Assembly (NCBI GenBank): GCA_019843655.1
Contig: JACDQD010000105.1
Location: 4,774,001 to 4,838,000, forward strand
From: Lethocerus indicus
Taxonomy: Eukaryota > Arthropoda > Insecta > Hemiptera > Belostomatidae
Length of the DNA stretch: 64,000 nucleotides
Reading direction: 5' to 3'
Positions 22,901 through 34,000 of this stretch are shown piece after piece (the stretch's first letter is position 1; each line of letters starts with the position of its first letter). The position numbers and the translations under genes are program-made. The notes beneath the pieces are model-generated. The model saw only the letters and a list, made by a program, of their open reading frames with translations. It ran no database searches and was not told the origin of the DNA.

Positions 22901-24364
22901 TGTTATATAACAGATGTACAGTCGGTTTTTCGTCATTTCTTTCAATAACTGATTAATAATATTTTTAAGAGATTAGGGTATGTCTTTTCTAATATTTAGT
23001 TGTGCAGGGTGGGAATACTGAATAGACTTTTGTTGTACAATATTTTACATCTTATTGTTACATACAACTTCCAGTATCGCTTGGCACCAATCGTTTTCGT
23101 GATAAATGACTTCTTGTATACCTCTTTTCATTCTCATGATTGTATTTCCGTCTGATAACGACCATATTATTGTTCGGCCTAATGCCGACTAATCGGAATT
23201 GGGGAGCTCGATTCGGCCCCGGGACAGAGAGGATGGAAGCTGCGTTTTCGTCACGGTAGGGTTGTTCTATAATAAAAGGATCAGACGCGGCAATAGTTGT
23301 TTATCTTCTAATTGCGTAGGGCAATTACGTTGGGGGTAGCCCTGGGGGGTGCCTGCAGTCAATTGGTCACAGGTACGGGAGCCCACCATTATGTTTTCCC
23401 GTCGCTTTATTGGCCAGGACAGGGCACTCTTCACTTCATTAAATCCTTTACATTTTAGTCTCAATTCTTAGAGTTAGCGCTAATTCCCGTGTTTGTCGCC
23501 CTCTTGGTATTCAAGGCCAGTTTGGTTACCGAGCGTTAAACTGTCCACGTCAGCTTTGTGTTAGTCTTTTCATTAAATGAATGTGACAGGACGAATCCGC
23601 TCATTTCTATCCGAAAATTATGTGAGAATGACCTCAGGGAGTGCGTTTCAGGAGTGATTTTGTCTAACCTTTACTGTACCGCTCAAATTTAGAAATATTT
23701 TCAAAACGGAATCAAGCTTGGAGCTATTTTATTCGCTTCAAATGACTGATGTAAGTACCAGTTAAAAAATTCGTTGTGCATTAAACAGATGTTTAATTTC
23801 ACTTTACCGATTTGCTTGTTAGGTTTTGTTTTAATGTTTAACTGTATAATAGACCGTATAATAGAAATCCTTATTCCTAATGAAAAAAAAATTTGAATTC
23901 ATTCAGCGCAGAACTCCTTTGTCTACATTTTCAGTTAAATAACTCTTTCCTGCGAGAATCCTGTTACAATTTACTGGCGTCGCAGTAGGACTGACGAATG
24001 TTTTTAACGACGAAGCCGTTAGGTTCACGGCAATAAATAAGGTCGTGATTTGAGGCGGGCCCTGCGTGTAATGATTAGTGCCGGCTCTCGGGGCACAAGG
24101 GGGAGGAAATGAATGGAGTAAAGGGGCTTTAAAGTGTATGGTGTGTGGGGTGAATGTGTGTAGCGCACAGAGGAGGCCCCCGGGCCTGTACAAAAAGTCT
24201 GGGAGCCCCTGCCCGCCTAACAAGCCTACGTCCGATACGCCCACACTATCCCCAGGTACCCACCACCACACTACACTACACTAATGCTCCTGCCACACAA
24301 TTGGGCGTTTAATCACTTGTGCCGGGACCCGGGGTTATACTTCGGCTCCCCTTTGGCCGTCCGG

Positions 24365-24372
24365 TATAAAAG
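24365..24372 (+). promoter_or_regulatory. TATA box in a CpG-rich block
   Basis: TATAAAAG is preceded by CCGG and followed about 25 bases later by CACAGAGATC, which is only a weak initiator. No coding frame follows. It is a candidate promoter of an unannotated non-coding RNA, with low confidence. Confidence 0.2.
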
Positions 24373-26201
24373 GAGTCCTGCCCGTCCCACAGAGATCTAA
24401 CCGGTCACCCGAAAATCTCGGTAATTAAGAGATGCCGTCGATAAGAGCTTTGTGTCCGATGATCTCGGTGCCTCATTAATAAACGTCTTCGGGGTTTATG
24501 AGAATTGAGGTCATGTTCCGGTTGTAGTAGTTATTATTTATTGTTTGCCGGTTGTACTCGCTCGGGCTAACTCAAAGCCAGCGAAGCCTTTCAACGAGAT
24601 ATACGAAGTCGTCTTAATAAAGATCATGTTGTAGATCGGCCACAGTAATTGCTTAGATTGATAGTCATGACCACATTCAGCCGGTGATTAAAACAGTTAT
24701 AGTTAAAGGTCTTACAACGAGGTTAATAACGATTATTGTTGGGCCAATTGTTATATACCTATAAACTCATGAATAGGTTTTTTTCTATAATAGTTATACT
24801 TTTAAAGCTTTGACAATTTTCTGTTTTGATATTTCAATTGATTAGGACACTTTAACAACATAATCCAGAATTGCATTTTTCGTTCCGCCGAATATTGTCG
24901 GCAGGAAATTAGTCAACCCGAGACGTGTTAATGTCAACACCGAATCCGTATGGATTTCCCCGACGTCCACTTCGAGTGTGGCAGGCATGAATTATTCTTG
25001 AGAATGATTAACTGTGAGAATATTCAGAATATCATTACTCCTCATAGGAGACTCCCTTTAGCTCTTGCGAACCGAGCAGCCGGGCGGCGGTATTACTACG
25101 CCAGGGAAATCACACAATTCTGTGCAATTCTGACTAATGACGGTAAAATTAAAGAAAGGCTGGATTAAACCATACAAAAGCATACTTTTTTTAAAATTAA
25201 TTAATAATTTATTCATTAAAACTGTTCACGCGTTCTCGGGTATCCCAGTTCGGATGTGTAACTCATTCGGCTACTGTAACTCTTTGGGTAGTCAGAGTAG
25301 GTGTTATCTCTTTACCAATCGTGCTCTTGTTTATTAGCAAGTCAAATATAAATTTAGTAAAGTACTCTTAATTTGAATAAGAACCACACGTGCTGGATTC
25401 ACCTCAGAATGCATTTTCAGTAGGTTGAATTTTTCCCACAGGTTGAAAACCAGTTGCCCTGCCGTAAAACAAGTTTTTGTATCGTGTTAAAAACGCGATG
25501 TGTTAACAGGATTCCTTGCCGTGCAGTAAGCCAGTGGGAACGTCCATTCGATCGGCTACCTAGGAGAGAGCTTTCATCCTAGGAGTATAGTCCGAGCCCT
25601 AAAATCATTAGGGACGGTTTGTAGCCGGGTCTCCGCTAAAGCCAGATATTATCCCCCCGCCGGTATACCAATTACGTGAGCGATACATTAAAAAGGCTCG
25701 CGGACGCGCACGCATTGAAAGAGAGGCGGCACCAAATTAAAGGGCCCGGAGCTGGGCAGAGAGGCGGGCCCCTCTCAACATTGTTTTACGCCAGTTGGTC
25801 AATTTTTAAACCTCTCTCCTCTTTACTAGCGCCCATCATCCCGACGGCGATTTCTCCCCCATTACTCGTCTATTTAGTTGTCCGTCCTAATCAAGACGCA
25901 TTTCCGCTCTTACTTGCGACATTGGCGCCTCGAATTTTCTTGAACAGGACCGATGGTCGGTTCTTTACCGACCTCCTTTTGCCGTTACACATTTGGGTAA
26001 ATATGTTACCGTCGGGCTTGAGTTGGCGAATCCCGAAATTAAATGCCTAAACTTGGGACGCTTGTAAGTGGATCGAAAAACCTTAGACAAAAATACCTCG
26101 AATTGCTCGTTTTAGAAAACGTCGCAAAAAACAATCAAATTTATGTAATCTAATACGCGGACAGCAATGTAAACATAAAATACTATATATACATAAAAAT
26201 A

Positions 26202-26222
26202 CATATATATATATATATATAT
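26202..26222. repeat. (TA)n microsatellite
   Basis: This short TA tract has interrupted TA-rich flanks on both sides (26180-26240). Confidence 0.85.
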
Positions 26223-26761
26223 GTATTTATATATTTTCATGGAATTTATCTCCTTGAACTATGTTTTAAGCATTTTTCCTAACACGTTTTTTAACTCTAA
26301 ATAGATACTGTGACCTCGAATGCACAAATGGATATGGCGGCAGTACGCTAACAGTAGGGTTTAGGCCCATCCTTTGGGAGAGACAGGAAACAGTTGGTGA
26401 ATGATCAATGATACGTCGAGCTGCCGATACCGTTAGCGAACAATAGGTACCGTTGCCACGCGGCCCGGTAGTTTTTCATTTATTCTCGTTCGATAATTGT
26501 TCCGGTCCGCTCCCGTCTCTCCATCTAGCGCTATAATTATTTGCAGGCAACTGAAGCTTACCACCATAGCTTACGGGCTTTATGGTGTTACAGCCCCAAT
26601 GATAAGAAACGAACGATTTCTTCGTTTTCTGAGTTGACGCCGTAAACAATCCCCATTATTCTTGGGGACAAAGTTCTCACCCACTTTGTTCTTCATTGGC
26701 TTAAACCCTTTATGCCTTTACAGCGTGTCAAATCTTAGACTCTTTCATTGTGAATCAGTAT

Positions 26762-26780
26762 CGGGGACAGCTCTGTCCCG
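26762..26780. repeat. Near-perfect 9-bp inverted repeat
   Basis: The arms CGGGGACAG and CTGTCCCGG are separated by a few bases. They form a GC-rich hairpin in otherwise mixed-composition DNA. A second, weaker hairpin (ACAAAGT/ACTTTGT) lies about 90 bases upstream near 26670-26693. Function is unknown. Confidence 0.5.
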
Positions 26781-27530
26781 GGCTATTTCTATCAGCTCAA
26801 AAGTCGAGGATTGAAGACATTCTTTTCGCCCCTTGGGAGAGGCACGTACCTCGGAACCTGTGTCTACGAGGTTACTGATCTACTTTTCAACAATAGTCAA
26901 AATATTGTTAGTTTCACTTTCTAAAAACCATATTATTATTTCTTCTAGCCAAAAAAAATAACAACTTAAGTAAGTGTCGGTAGAAATAAACTTTGTCTTC
27001 GAGTTAGGGGAAACAATTTCTAAGTAGGTATTAGCCTACATTTGGGTTTTTATTTGAGATTTCGTTGTTGCTCTTAAAGCACTATATTTGAAGAAATTTG
27101 TATCCGTTTTTTGTAGAATGAAATTTTATCCGCGAATTGATCGTAGCTTAGTACCATCCATGTTAGCATTTAGGCCTCATTACCGTTTGAGATTTCGAAT
27201 GAGGCCCCTCGTACAGGATAAAAAAACAGTTCCCCTTGTTAATTATAAGTTGAAGTTTGCCCTTATTCCCATCGGAGAGCACAACTAAATGGCTGTTCCC
27301 CCCGCCCCCTTGCCGGGTCGCTGGCATTTAAACTTGGCTTGTTCGGAGCGTTTAAGTGAGTAATTGAGAGAGCCAAGAGAAGACTTACACGGTTTCTCGC
27401 TTGTGTTACATAATGTGGAGTAATAGCAATGAATGTTCGGGCGTCGAGGCGAATCGTTCTTCTATCCGTTTTCTAAACCCGCGTTACGGCCATGGTAAAC
27501 TCCATATTATATACTTCCTATTTCGGTCTA

Positions 27531-27534
<4 letters not shown>

Positions 27535-27582
<48 letters not shown>
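27535..27582. repeat. (TA)n tract, left flank of the mariner insertion
   Basis: A TA dinucleotide run directly abuts the left terminal inverted repeat of the element at 27583. A matching run begins immediately after its right end. This fits insertion at a TA target inside a pre-existing microsatellite. Confidence 0.9.
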
Positions 27583-27586
<4 letters not shown>

Positions 27587-28241
27587 GGGTCCAAAAATCC
27601 ACTGTTTAAAAGTCCATAACTTGCAAACTAATTGAAGGAGTTGTCTCATTTTTGGTAGTGTTATAGTTTGTAGTTCCGGCAATTGCCATACAAGCGTTGT
27701 ATTGCGTTGTTTTGTTTTGTCAGATGACAGTCGCCAGATAGTCAGTGTTTTGTTGCTAGTTGTACCTTGTTACTCGACTAAACATGGCTGGCGCAAGGCT
27801 TAATTCGATGAAAGGAAGTCAGTTTTGAAGTGGTATTTTAAGTACGAAAACATTAATGAGGTTCAACGGCAATAGCGAAATGAGTATCAAACAGAGCCAC
27901 CGACACAGTATCCACCACGTTCCCCAGACTTCACTCCTCTGGACTTTTACCTGTGGGGAACACTAAAGGACGTCGTTTGTCGACAAAAACCACCCACATT
28001 GGATGAACTTCGAGAATCCATCGCACCAATATCCAACTGAACACTTTGCAGTCAGTAGTTCGTGCTGCAGTTCGCGGCATCGTTTGTGTGTGGATGTTAA
28101 TGGTGACCATTTCGAACACCTACAGTGATATCTTTAAGTTGGACTTTAAGCTACACTTTCACCAAAAATGAGACAACTCCGTCAATTAGTTTGCAAGTTA
28201 TGGACTGTTAAACAGTGGATACATTTTTTGGAACCCCTCTG
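27583..28241 (+). mobile_element. Internally deleted mariner-family (IS630/Tc1/mariner) DNA transposon
   Basis: The copy is about 660 bp and bounded by long inverted repeats: left 27583-27656, right 28161-28241. They are nearly identical over ~75-80 bp apart from small gaps, and they start CAGAGG at each outer end. TA dinucleotides flank both ends, as expected for this superfamily. The interior keeps the start and the end of a transposase reading frame but lacks the middle. The element cannot encode an active enzyme. Its intact ends mean it could once have been moved by a transposase supplied in trans. The arm similarity suggests a moderately young insertion. Confidence 0.88.
27784..28128 (+). 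pseudogene. Mariner transposase remnant, deleted and frame-broken
   Basis: The ATG at 27784 begins MAGARLNS. After a frame change, sequence reading like SVLKWYFKYENINEVQRQ and then an in-frame stop follow, matching the N-terminal helix-turn-helix start of insect mariner-type transposases. The frame then jumps to PPRSPDFTPLDFYLWGTLKD, the C-terminal region. The Asp in the SPD motif is the third acidic catalytic residue of the DDD triad in mariner-type enzymes. The tail reads DVNGDHFEHLQ and stops at 28126-28128, after another frame change near 28040. The catalytic core between these parts is missing, so only ~345 bp remain of a frame that is usually about 1 kb. Confidence 0.82.
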
Positions 28242-28242
28242 A

Positions 28243-28243
<1 letters not shown>

Positions 28244-28296
<53 letters not shown>
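28244..28296. repeat. (TA)n tract, right flank of the mariner insertion
   Basis: A long TA run begins two bases after the right inverted repeat. Together with 27535-27582 it looks like one microsatellite split by the transposon. Confidence 0.9.
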
Positions 28297-28298
<2 letters not shown>

Positions 28299-28980
28299 GA
28301 ATTTTCCACGATGTTATCACATGAGCCGTTATGCGAGCGCCTGCACATAATGTACCTTTCACCCGTTGTCCTATTGCGTCAGAGGCCATGTTAGCGTGCG
28401 TTTTAGTGCCTGAGGTTAATATCAATTCAGGATGTGGCCGTGCCCCCTTGATATATCTGAGACACCCCCCTCCCCGCCAGTTTTATCTTTTTCTGCAATC
28501 CCGGCGTCGGTAATTACAGGGATTCCGTGGAATTACGATGTAATTACGGTTTTTGTGTTATGTCTAAATTTAATACTTCCGTCGTCGAATAGATTGACGA
28601 AATATTTGTGCAGCGCATGTAGTATGAATGTTAGTGTACATTACTGGAACGCATACGCACATTTTTGAACTCATTACTATACAACCCTAATGTCTGTACC
28701 ATGCATAATTAATTCATTAGTTACAATTAATTTATAGTAAAACTGCGAGTGAAATGTAACAGTATCCAACTAATAGAGGGTATTGTAACTAAAATAAATA
28801 TAATTATTCTGAATATTAATGTCAGTAATGAGTAAAAGGGAATAGAAGAAAAACATTGTAACGACCATTCAAGAAATAATTTTTTTTCTAAAAATACGGG
28901 TAATATATTATATAAGAAAATATTTTTTCGGTTATTTTCCGATTATTTTCGGTAGATCTGTCTCTTTTTCTATAACTGGC

Positions 28981-29124
28981 TGCCTTTTATCGCGTGTGCG
29001 TCCTTCGCAAGATATTTTTCACTTTATTCCCGTGAGAGAAATAATTAGTGTTTTATCGTTCTCAGTGACCATTTAGAGTAGAAGTGGGCGGTTTGTCACT
29101 TCCCGCACTAATATTTAAAGAAGC
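28981..29124 (+). repeat. Duplicated non-coding element 1, copy A
   Basis: This copy is colinear with 31949-32096. Shared landmarks in order are GCCTTTTATCGCGTGT (one T fewer in copy B), CCTTCGC, TTATTCCCGTGAG (TTATTTCCGTGAG in B) and CCCGCACTAATATTTAA followed by GAAGC. Between landmarks the copies have diverged. That pattern fits paralogous regulatory elements under constraint better than a young transposon. No terminal repeats or open frame are seen. Confidence 0.65.
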
Positions 29125-30592
29125 ACCCCATGTCCCTGACTTGTGATCAGTTTGTAATAGACAATGGTTGATATTGAAACCCCTACGATCGTAGGAAATA
29201 TTCATGTAGGTCCGATGAAGCATATAATTTACGCGACAGCTACCTACACGGGAATTCCTCCTGTTGGGAGTTGTTGTTTTACGCCCTGGCTCGACATGCA
29301 TCGACCGGCCGATGTCGATAAATAAAGCTGCCGGTCGCTGGGAGTTGCGAAACCGAGCGGGGGGCGGTACAGAAATGGAATGGAGCGGGGCTGCGCGGAG
29401 GCCGGGGATCCTTTTGAGATAGTCATCCCGTCTGCGGTGATAAACATCTGCTGCAACCGGCCGAACAAATCCTCCTTCTAGGGCAGAACGGCGACCGCTT
29501 GTTCCGCTCCCGCTTTGCCAACCAACCAACACATGTGCGCACCCGGTAGCTCTGCCATGAATCGGCACTTTCATCCCGTCTAAAAATAATGTCAGACGCA
29601 CCAAATTAAGTTGGATATCATCTCCTCTGGGGGAAATGTTTGATTTCAACTATTATTTGAATTCATCGCTTTGTAATCATCGGGAACAGAAGTAATGGAT
29701 TGTTCTTGTAATGTTTTTTGTAGCACTGCTTTTACTTATTTTATAATTTTTATGTATACTCAGTTTTACAACCAAATTATTATGCTGCCTTTTTATTGTC
29801 TTTAAATTCTGTCAATTGGAGAACTTTTATTTTTGCTTGAACGGATAGAAAAATACGCGTAGGCGTTATGTTGAAATAATCCATTTATCTTACTTCCGTC
29901 GAAATCTTCGGATTTTCCTTTCAGCCCCGTATCGATAGTGTCATCGGAATTTTTAAAGTCTGAAAAACTTTCACGAAAAATATTAATTAACCCCCCACGC
30001 GTTTTTTTAATTAGTAACAAGTTTGTTCATTGTTTAATAACCGGGTCACCGGAGCTTTCTAGGTTTAATATTATGTATGAATGTCGGTTTTCACGGCGGG
30101 CAGTAACTAGTTGGGAACTAGTTTGGGGGTTTGCAATAGTTAGGGAAGGGATTGTTATTTGTCCAAGTTTAAAGTAATCAGAAATTATGCCTTAGTTTTT
30201 CGCACGATTTGTTGTTTTGAGAACGCGTTTGAGCCTTGAAAGGAAGGAACGTTGACCGCCAATCCTTGGTGCAACTTATCTTTCAAATATTGTTCTGTAA
30301 TGATGTTAAATTCCCGAAACAAACTACCATTTGGAATCGACGGCCGGATCGTGACATTTACCCGGTTTGAAAATAGGCAAATTGATTATACACAACTGTA
30401 CATTTCTTATCTCCACAATTCCGAATAGTGAATTGCGCGGGTTGTAGGAGGGATTATTGTTTTCGAATGGGCGGCCGACAGGGGCGCATATTTCGCCGGG
30501 TTAACGCTCGAAACGTGAGAACGCCCGATGAATTCAAAAGCCGGAGCGGCTCGTTCCCCGGAGGCGTGTGAAGTCGAAACATGCTAAATCCA

Positions 30593-30594
<2 letters not shown>

Positions 30595-30641
<47 letters not shown>
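30595..30641. repeat. (TA)n microsatellite
   Basis: This is a pure TA tract of about 23 units between two CpG-rich blocks. Confidence 0.9.
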
Positions 30642-30648
<7 letters not shown>

Positions 30649-30996
30649 AATCTCCGGCCTAATGTACGATGGGGGAGGGCAGCTCGCTCGTTGTTACGAG
30701 CGCGTTGTCCGTTCGGCTCGTGGCGGGTCGCCGTTTTAAGTATGGCAAATAATGATCTCACGTACGGGCCCGGCCACGAAACTGGCCTTATAACCCGGTA
30801 TAACTCGGTCCCCAGACCCCACATACCTCACTGCTTTAATACAGGATATTCGATGTTCCTTGCAAAACGGAGCACGATCCCGCATTCTCAAACTAACGCA
30901 AGAAAGCTAAACTTTATCTGTTCCCATTCTGTTTCATAGACCAGTTTCGGTTTATTCGTCTGTATAGTTAGTTATAGTTTCGCTACGATTTTGTAT

Positions 30997-31028
30997 CGGA
31001 TATAATGTGGGGACAAAATTAATAGCTT
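30997..31028 (+). repeat. Duplicated non-coding element 2, copy A
   Basis: The 32-base core CGGATATAATGT...AAAATTAA...GCTT matches 46642-46673 at 27 of 32 positions by my alignment. Weaker colinear matches occur on both sides: TTTCGGT before it and a TTC(C/T)...TTCTTTAA stretch after it. It sits between the two copies of element 1. Confidence 0.5.
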
Positions 31029-31948
31029 TGTGTGTATGTGATGTTAACTTAATTTCGTTTTTTCCTGCTGAATTCTTTAAAAGAATAGGGATAAATCAAT
31101 CCATCAAAGGCATATATTTTTAAACGGTACCTCGTTAGCTCGTAATGAAACATATGGTTATGGAAGTACGAATATTGTTTTGCTTCAAATTCGCCTAAAA
31201 ATATTTCTTTAATAATAAAATGGTAGCTTTATTTATTGGGAAAGGACGCATAAATACGGGTATATGCAATCAAGACGCGCCATATGTTAAATGAACGATT
31301 AACACTAAAAAGTATTTCTAAATAATTATACTATAGGTTATGTCCTAGTTTTCGTTCCAGTCACGTTCTCCTGGAAAACTTTCTGGCAAACTGGAATGCA
31401 CACGCCTCTTGAATTCGGTTAATTCCAGCCATTTGGCTCTGTCCATTTGATGTTCCTTGCGAAACTGTATAAAGTGCTCCGATCTTGGAGTAAACGAGGG
31501 GAAATAACCTGAGCTCATTATTAACCGGTTTAATGTCGGCGTACAAGAATCCCAATTTACAATTTACTCGCATGCCTGTAGACGGCCACGCATGTTACGT
31601 ATTTCAGAATAAAACGACACAATGTTGCACCATGAATGTTGTTTTCATTCTCTTCGTTCACATCTTTAAAAAAAAACATCGTCAATGTCATTCTTGCGAT
31701 CTTATTGTTACTCTCAAGAAATTAGAATTGAAAATTTTTCTGGGTCTCGTCGAACATCCTTAGTTTAAAATGTTCCACACCATAGACAAGTCGTTTAAAA
31801 TTGTTTATAATGTGTTATTTTCATTAACAACGATGTTAATCTGTATTAGATGTTAAGAGAAAAACACTAATGTAGGATAACATTTTCTTACTTAGGATGC
31901 GTTTTATTTTTGTTCCTCTCGTGGCTTTCCCATTGACATGGTGGAAGT

Positions 31949-32096
31949 GGCCTTTATCGCGTGTTTATTTACTCCTTCGCTAGGTCAGTTTTCAGTTTAT
32001 TTCCGTGAGGGATTTAAGTTCACTTTTATCAGTCTAAGTGGACACTTAGCTCGGAAGATGAAGGTTTATCACCGCCCGCACTAATATTTAAGGAAG
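31949..32096 (+). repeat. Duplicated non-coding element 1, copy B
   Basis: This is the partner of 28981-29124, in the same orientation and about 3 kb downstream. The best-conserved part is the 3' end, CCCGCACTAATATTTAA then GAAGC after one intervening base difference. The spacing of all shared landmarks is kept to within a few bases. Confidence 0.65.
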
Positions 32097-34000
32097 CTAA
32101 TTAGGGGTGGCGTTAATTAGCGCCAGGGCGATTTCCGTGAACCGATACCGATATTGGGGTCCTTTCTGTAAACAACTAAAACGACCGATGGTTGAGATGG
32201 TGACCGACGTCTTCCCCAAGAGTGTCGTGTTCTTAGGTTGACACTCTTTTGGCGTTGGCGTCTACCAAAAAATATTAATACTTCTACTTTCATCGAGGTA
32301 ACTATTAACATGTCGGAAAATAAATACGATAAACTATAGATTGGTAAAACTTAAGGGTTTTTATTAAATATAGTATATTGAAAGATTATGATATATTCTT
32401 TCTTGTGCCAATATCAAGCGGTATACTGAAAGAGGGTCGGTATATCATAAAATTCATTTATCTAAAACCAGCGGCCTGTTCGCCTTTTTGAAATTTACGA
32501 CTGTAATATTTTCATAAATATGGGATTTGAAAGTGCCAAGCGGGTAATGGCGTTCAAAAATTCGGGCCTCCGCTCTCAAAGTATTAAACAAATCTACGTA
32601 ATTGGATTTATGGAAAATATATGTAATACTATTTTTATCTTTCCTCACATATTTTACTTTTATGTACTTTGCTATCTCTCCTATAACGGAGTTGAACCGA
32701 GAACGCACAAATTAACGACAACATTTTTGAGTATCTACTGAGCTATATATGAATCCCATATTGTCATTTTTGTATTCGTGATATTTCGAAACTCTGTAAC
32801 CGAGTCACGCCCCAAATGTTATTTCTGTAAAGGGCGTAATATTTTAAATATATTCTTCCTAAAAAAATGCTGGATATAAGATTTTTCGAAAAAACTGGAG
32901 CAATGATTACGTATCGCTACTTAGTTGTTTTTTACTTTCAAGAAAAATTACTAATAAATATCCTTGATGTTTGTAGTATTATACCATTAGTTGGTATATT
33001 ATACCAATTATAGTAGTAACTATGATTATTTGTGATCTTGCGATCTTATTCCACTAGCCTGTTTGGTCTTACTTAAACCGGTTTAACTATCAGCCACCGG
33101 TAGTACCATTCATTCAGTATTTTACCGCATCTAAGAGGTCTAAGATAATGCTAGATTAGAGAGGATGCTCCCGCGGAGCCAAAATCGGTCTTGCAAAGAT
33201 AGTAGACGGACAAATTCTATTCTATTCGGGTATCGCCTTTTTGATGCCACTCACTTTAATGATTGTCGTCCTTTTAAATATCGGTCCGTTTAAAGAATAT
33301 TACTGTTAGTCTTAGCAATTTTAGTACGGCACAGTTGAATCCATTCGATCGGTATCGTTGCAAATTTACAACGCCAACTTGTTTAGATGCGTGATCATAC
33401 CGGCGTCATTTGTTTGAAGTACAAATCGAAATCCGATTGTTTGGGGGCCTATTCTTTTCTAACGAATGTATTGTTGTCTGGGGGGGATGATGACGGCCTC
33501 CCGGTTTGACAGTCAGGCCCTGCAATCATTTCCCCATCGGCCCAACCCCGGCCTTTATGCCCCGCTCTGGGATTGTTTCCTGAATTTTCCGTGAAATTGA
33601 GTTTCCAACTGGTTCCTCCTGTCCGTCTGCTTCATTAACTTTTCCGCGTTCCTGCCAGCCTATCGGGCGTCAGCCACTAGGACATAATTCTTAATTTCGG
33701 GCAGAAAACCACTCTAAAACCTTTCTGAACATATTCTATCTTGTATCGGTGTAAAATTGGATCCCGCCTCGAAGAAATAAAATGTTAAACAGCGATCCTT
33801 CATGAATTGGATATACGCAAAATGTATATATAGGTTTATTGGCTAAACACCGTGCGTTGCATTGGAATTTTATATGCGCAGAAAAATTTTATTATTTCCT
33901 CAATGTTTTCCAATTACTAAGAATTATTAACTATGCTAAGGAAATTTAATATGACAGGATATTTACATCAGTGATGGTTTTGTCGAGTTGTTGAATTGTA

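Larger units (their letters stand above)
19951..27534. other. Desert segment 2: non-coding blocks
   Basis: No gene is recognised. CpG-rich blocks are most evident at 20090-20600, 21420-21700, 22100-22220, 23160-23440, 24000-24500, 25480-26060, 26330-26900 and 27290-27500. A TATA box is at 24365-24372, a (TA)n tract near 26202-26222, and hairpins at 21447-21464 (arms CGTGCC/GGCACG) and 26762-26780. The direct repeat CCTAGGAG occurs twice near 25559-25585. Confidence 0.4.
28297..34000. other. Desert segment 3: contains duplicated non-coding elements
   Basis: No gene is recognised. Two copies of a ~145-bp element lie at 28981-29124 and 31949-32096. Between them, at 30997-31028, is one copy of a second element whose partner is near 46642. 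CpG-rich blocks lie at 29210-29640, 30220-30560, 30650-30860 and 33150-33780. A (TA)n tract is at 30595-30641. Overlapping hairpins built from GGTATA/TATACC occur at 32980-33015. The largest open frame (29062-29649, minus) has no recognisable domain. Confidence 0.4.

Noticed and set aside
27401..27619. Frame ending in alternating Tyr-Ile repeats
   Set aside because: The Tyr-Ile repeat is simply translated (TA)n microsatellite. The same holds for frames over 28244-28296, 30595-30641 and 62247-62304.
29062..29649. Minus-strand frame of 195 codons
   Set aside because: Its low-stop openness comes from CpG-rich sequence. It overlaps the duplicated element 1 copy A at its end and has no known motif.
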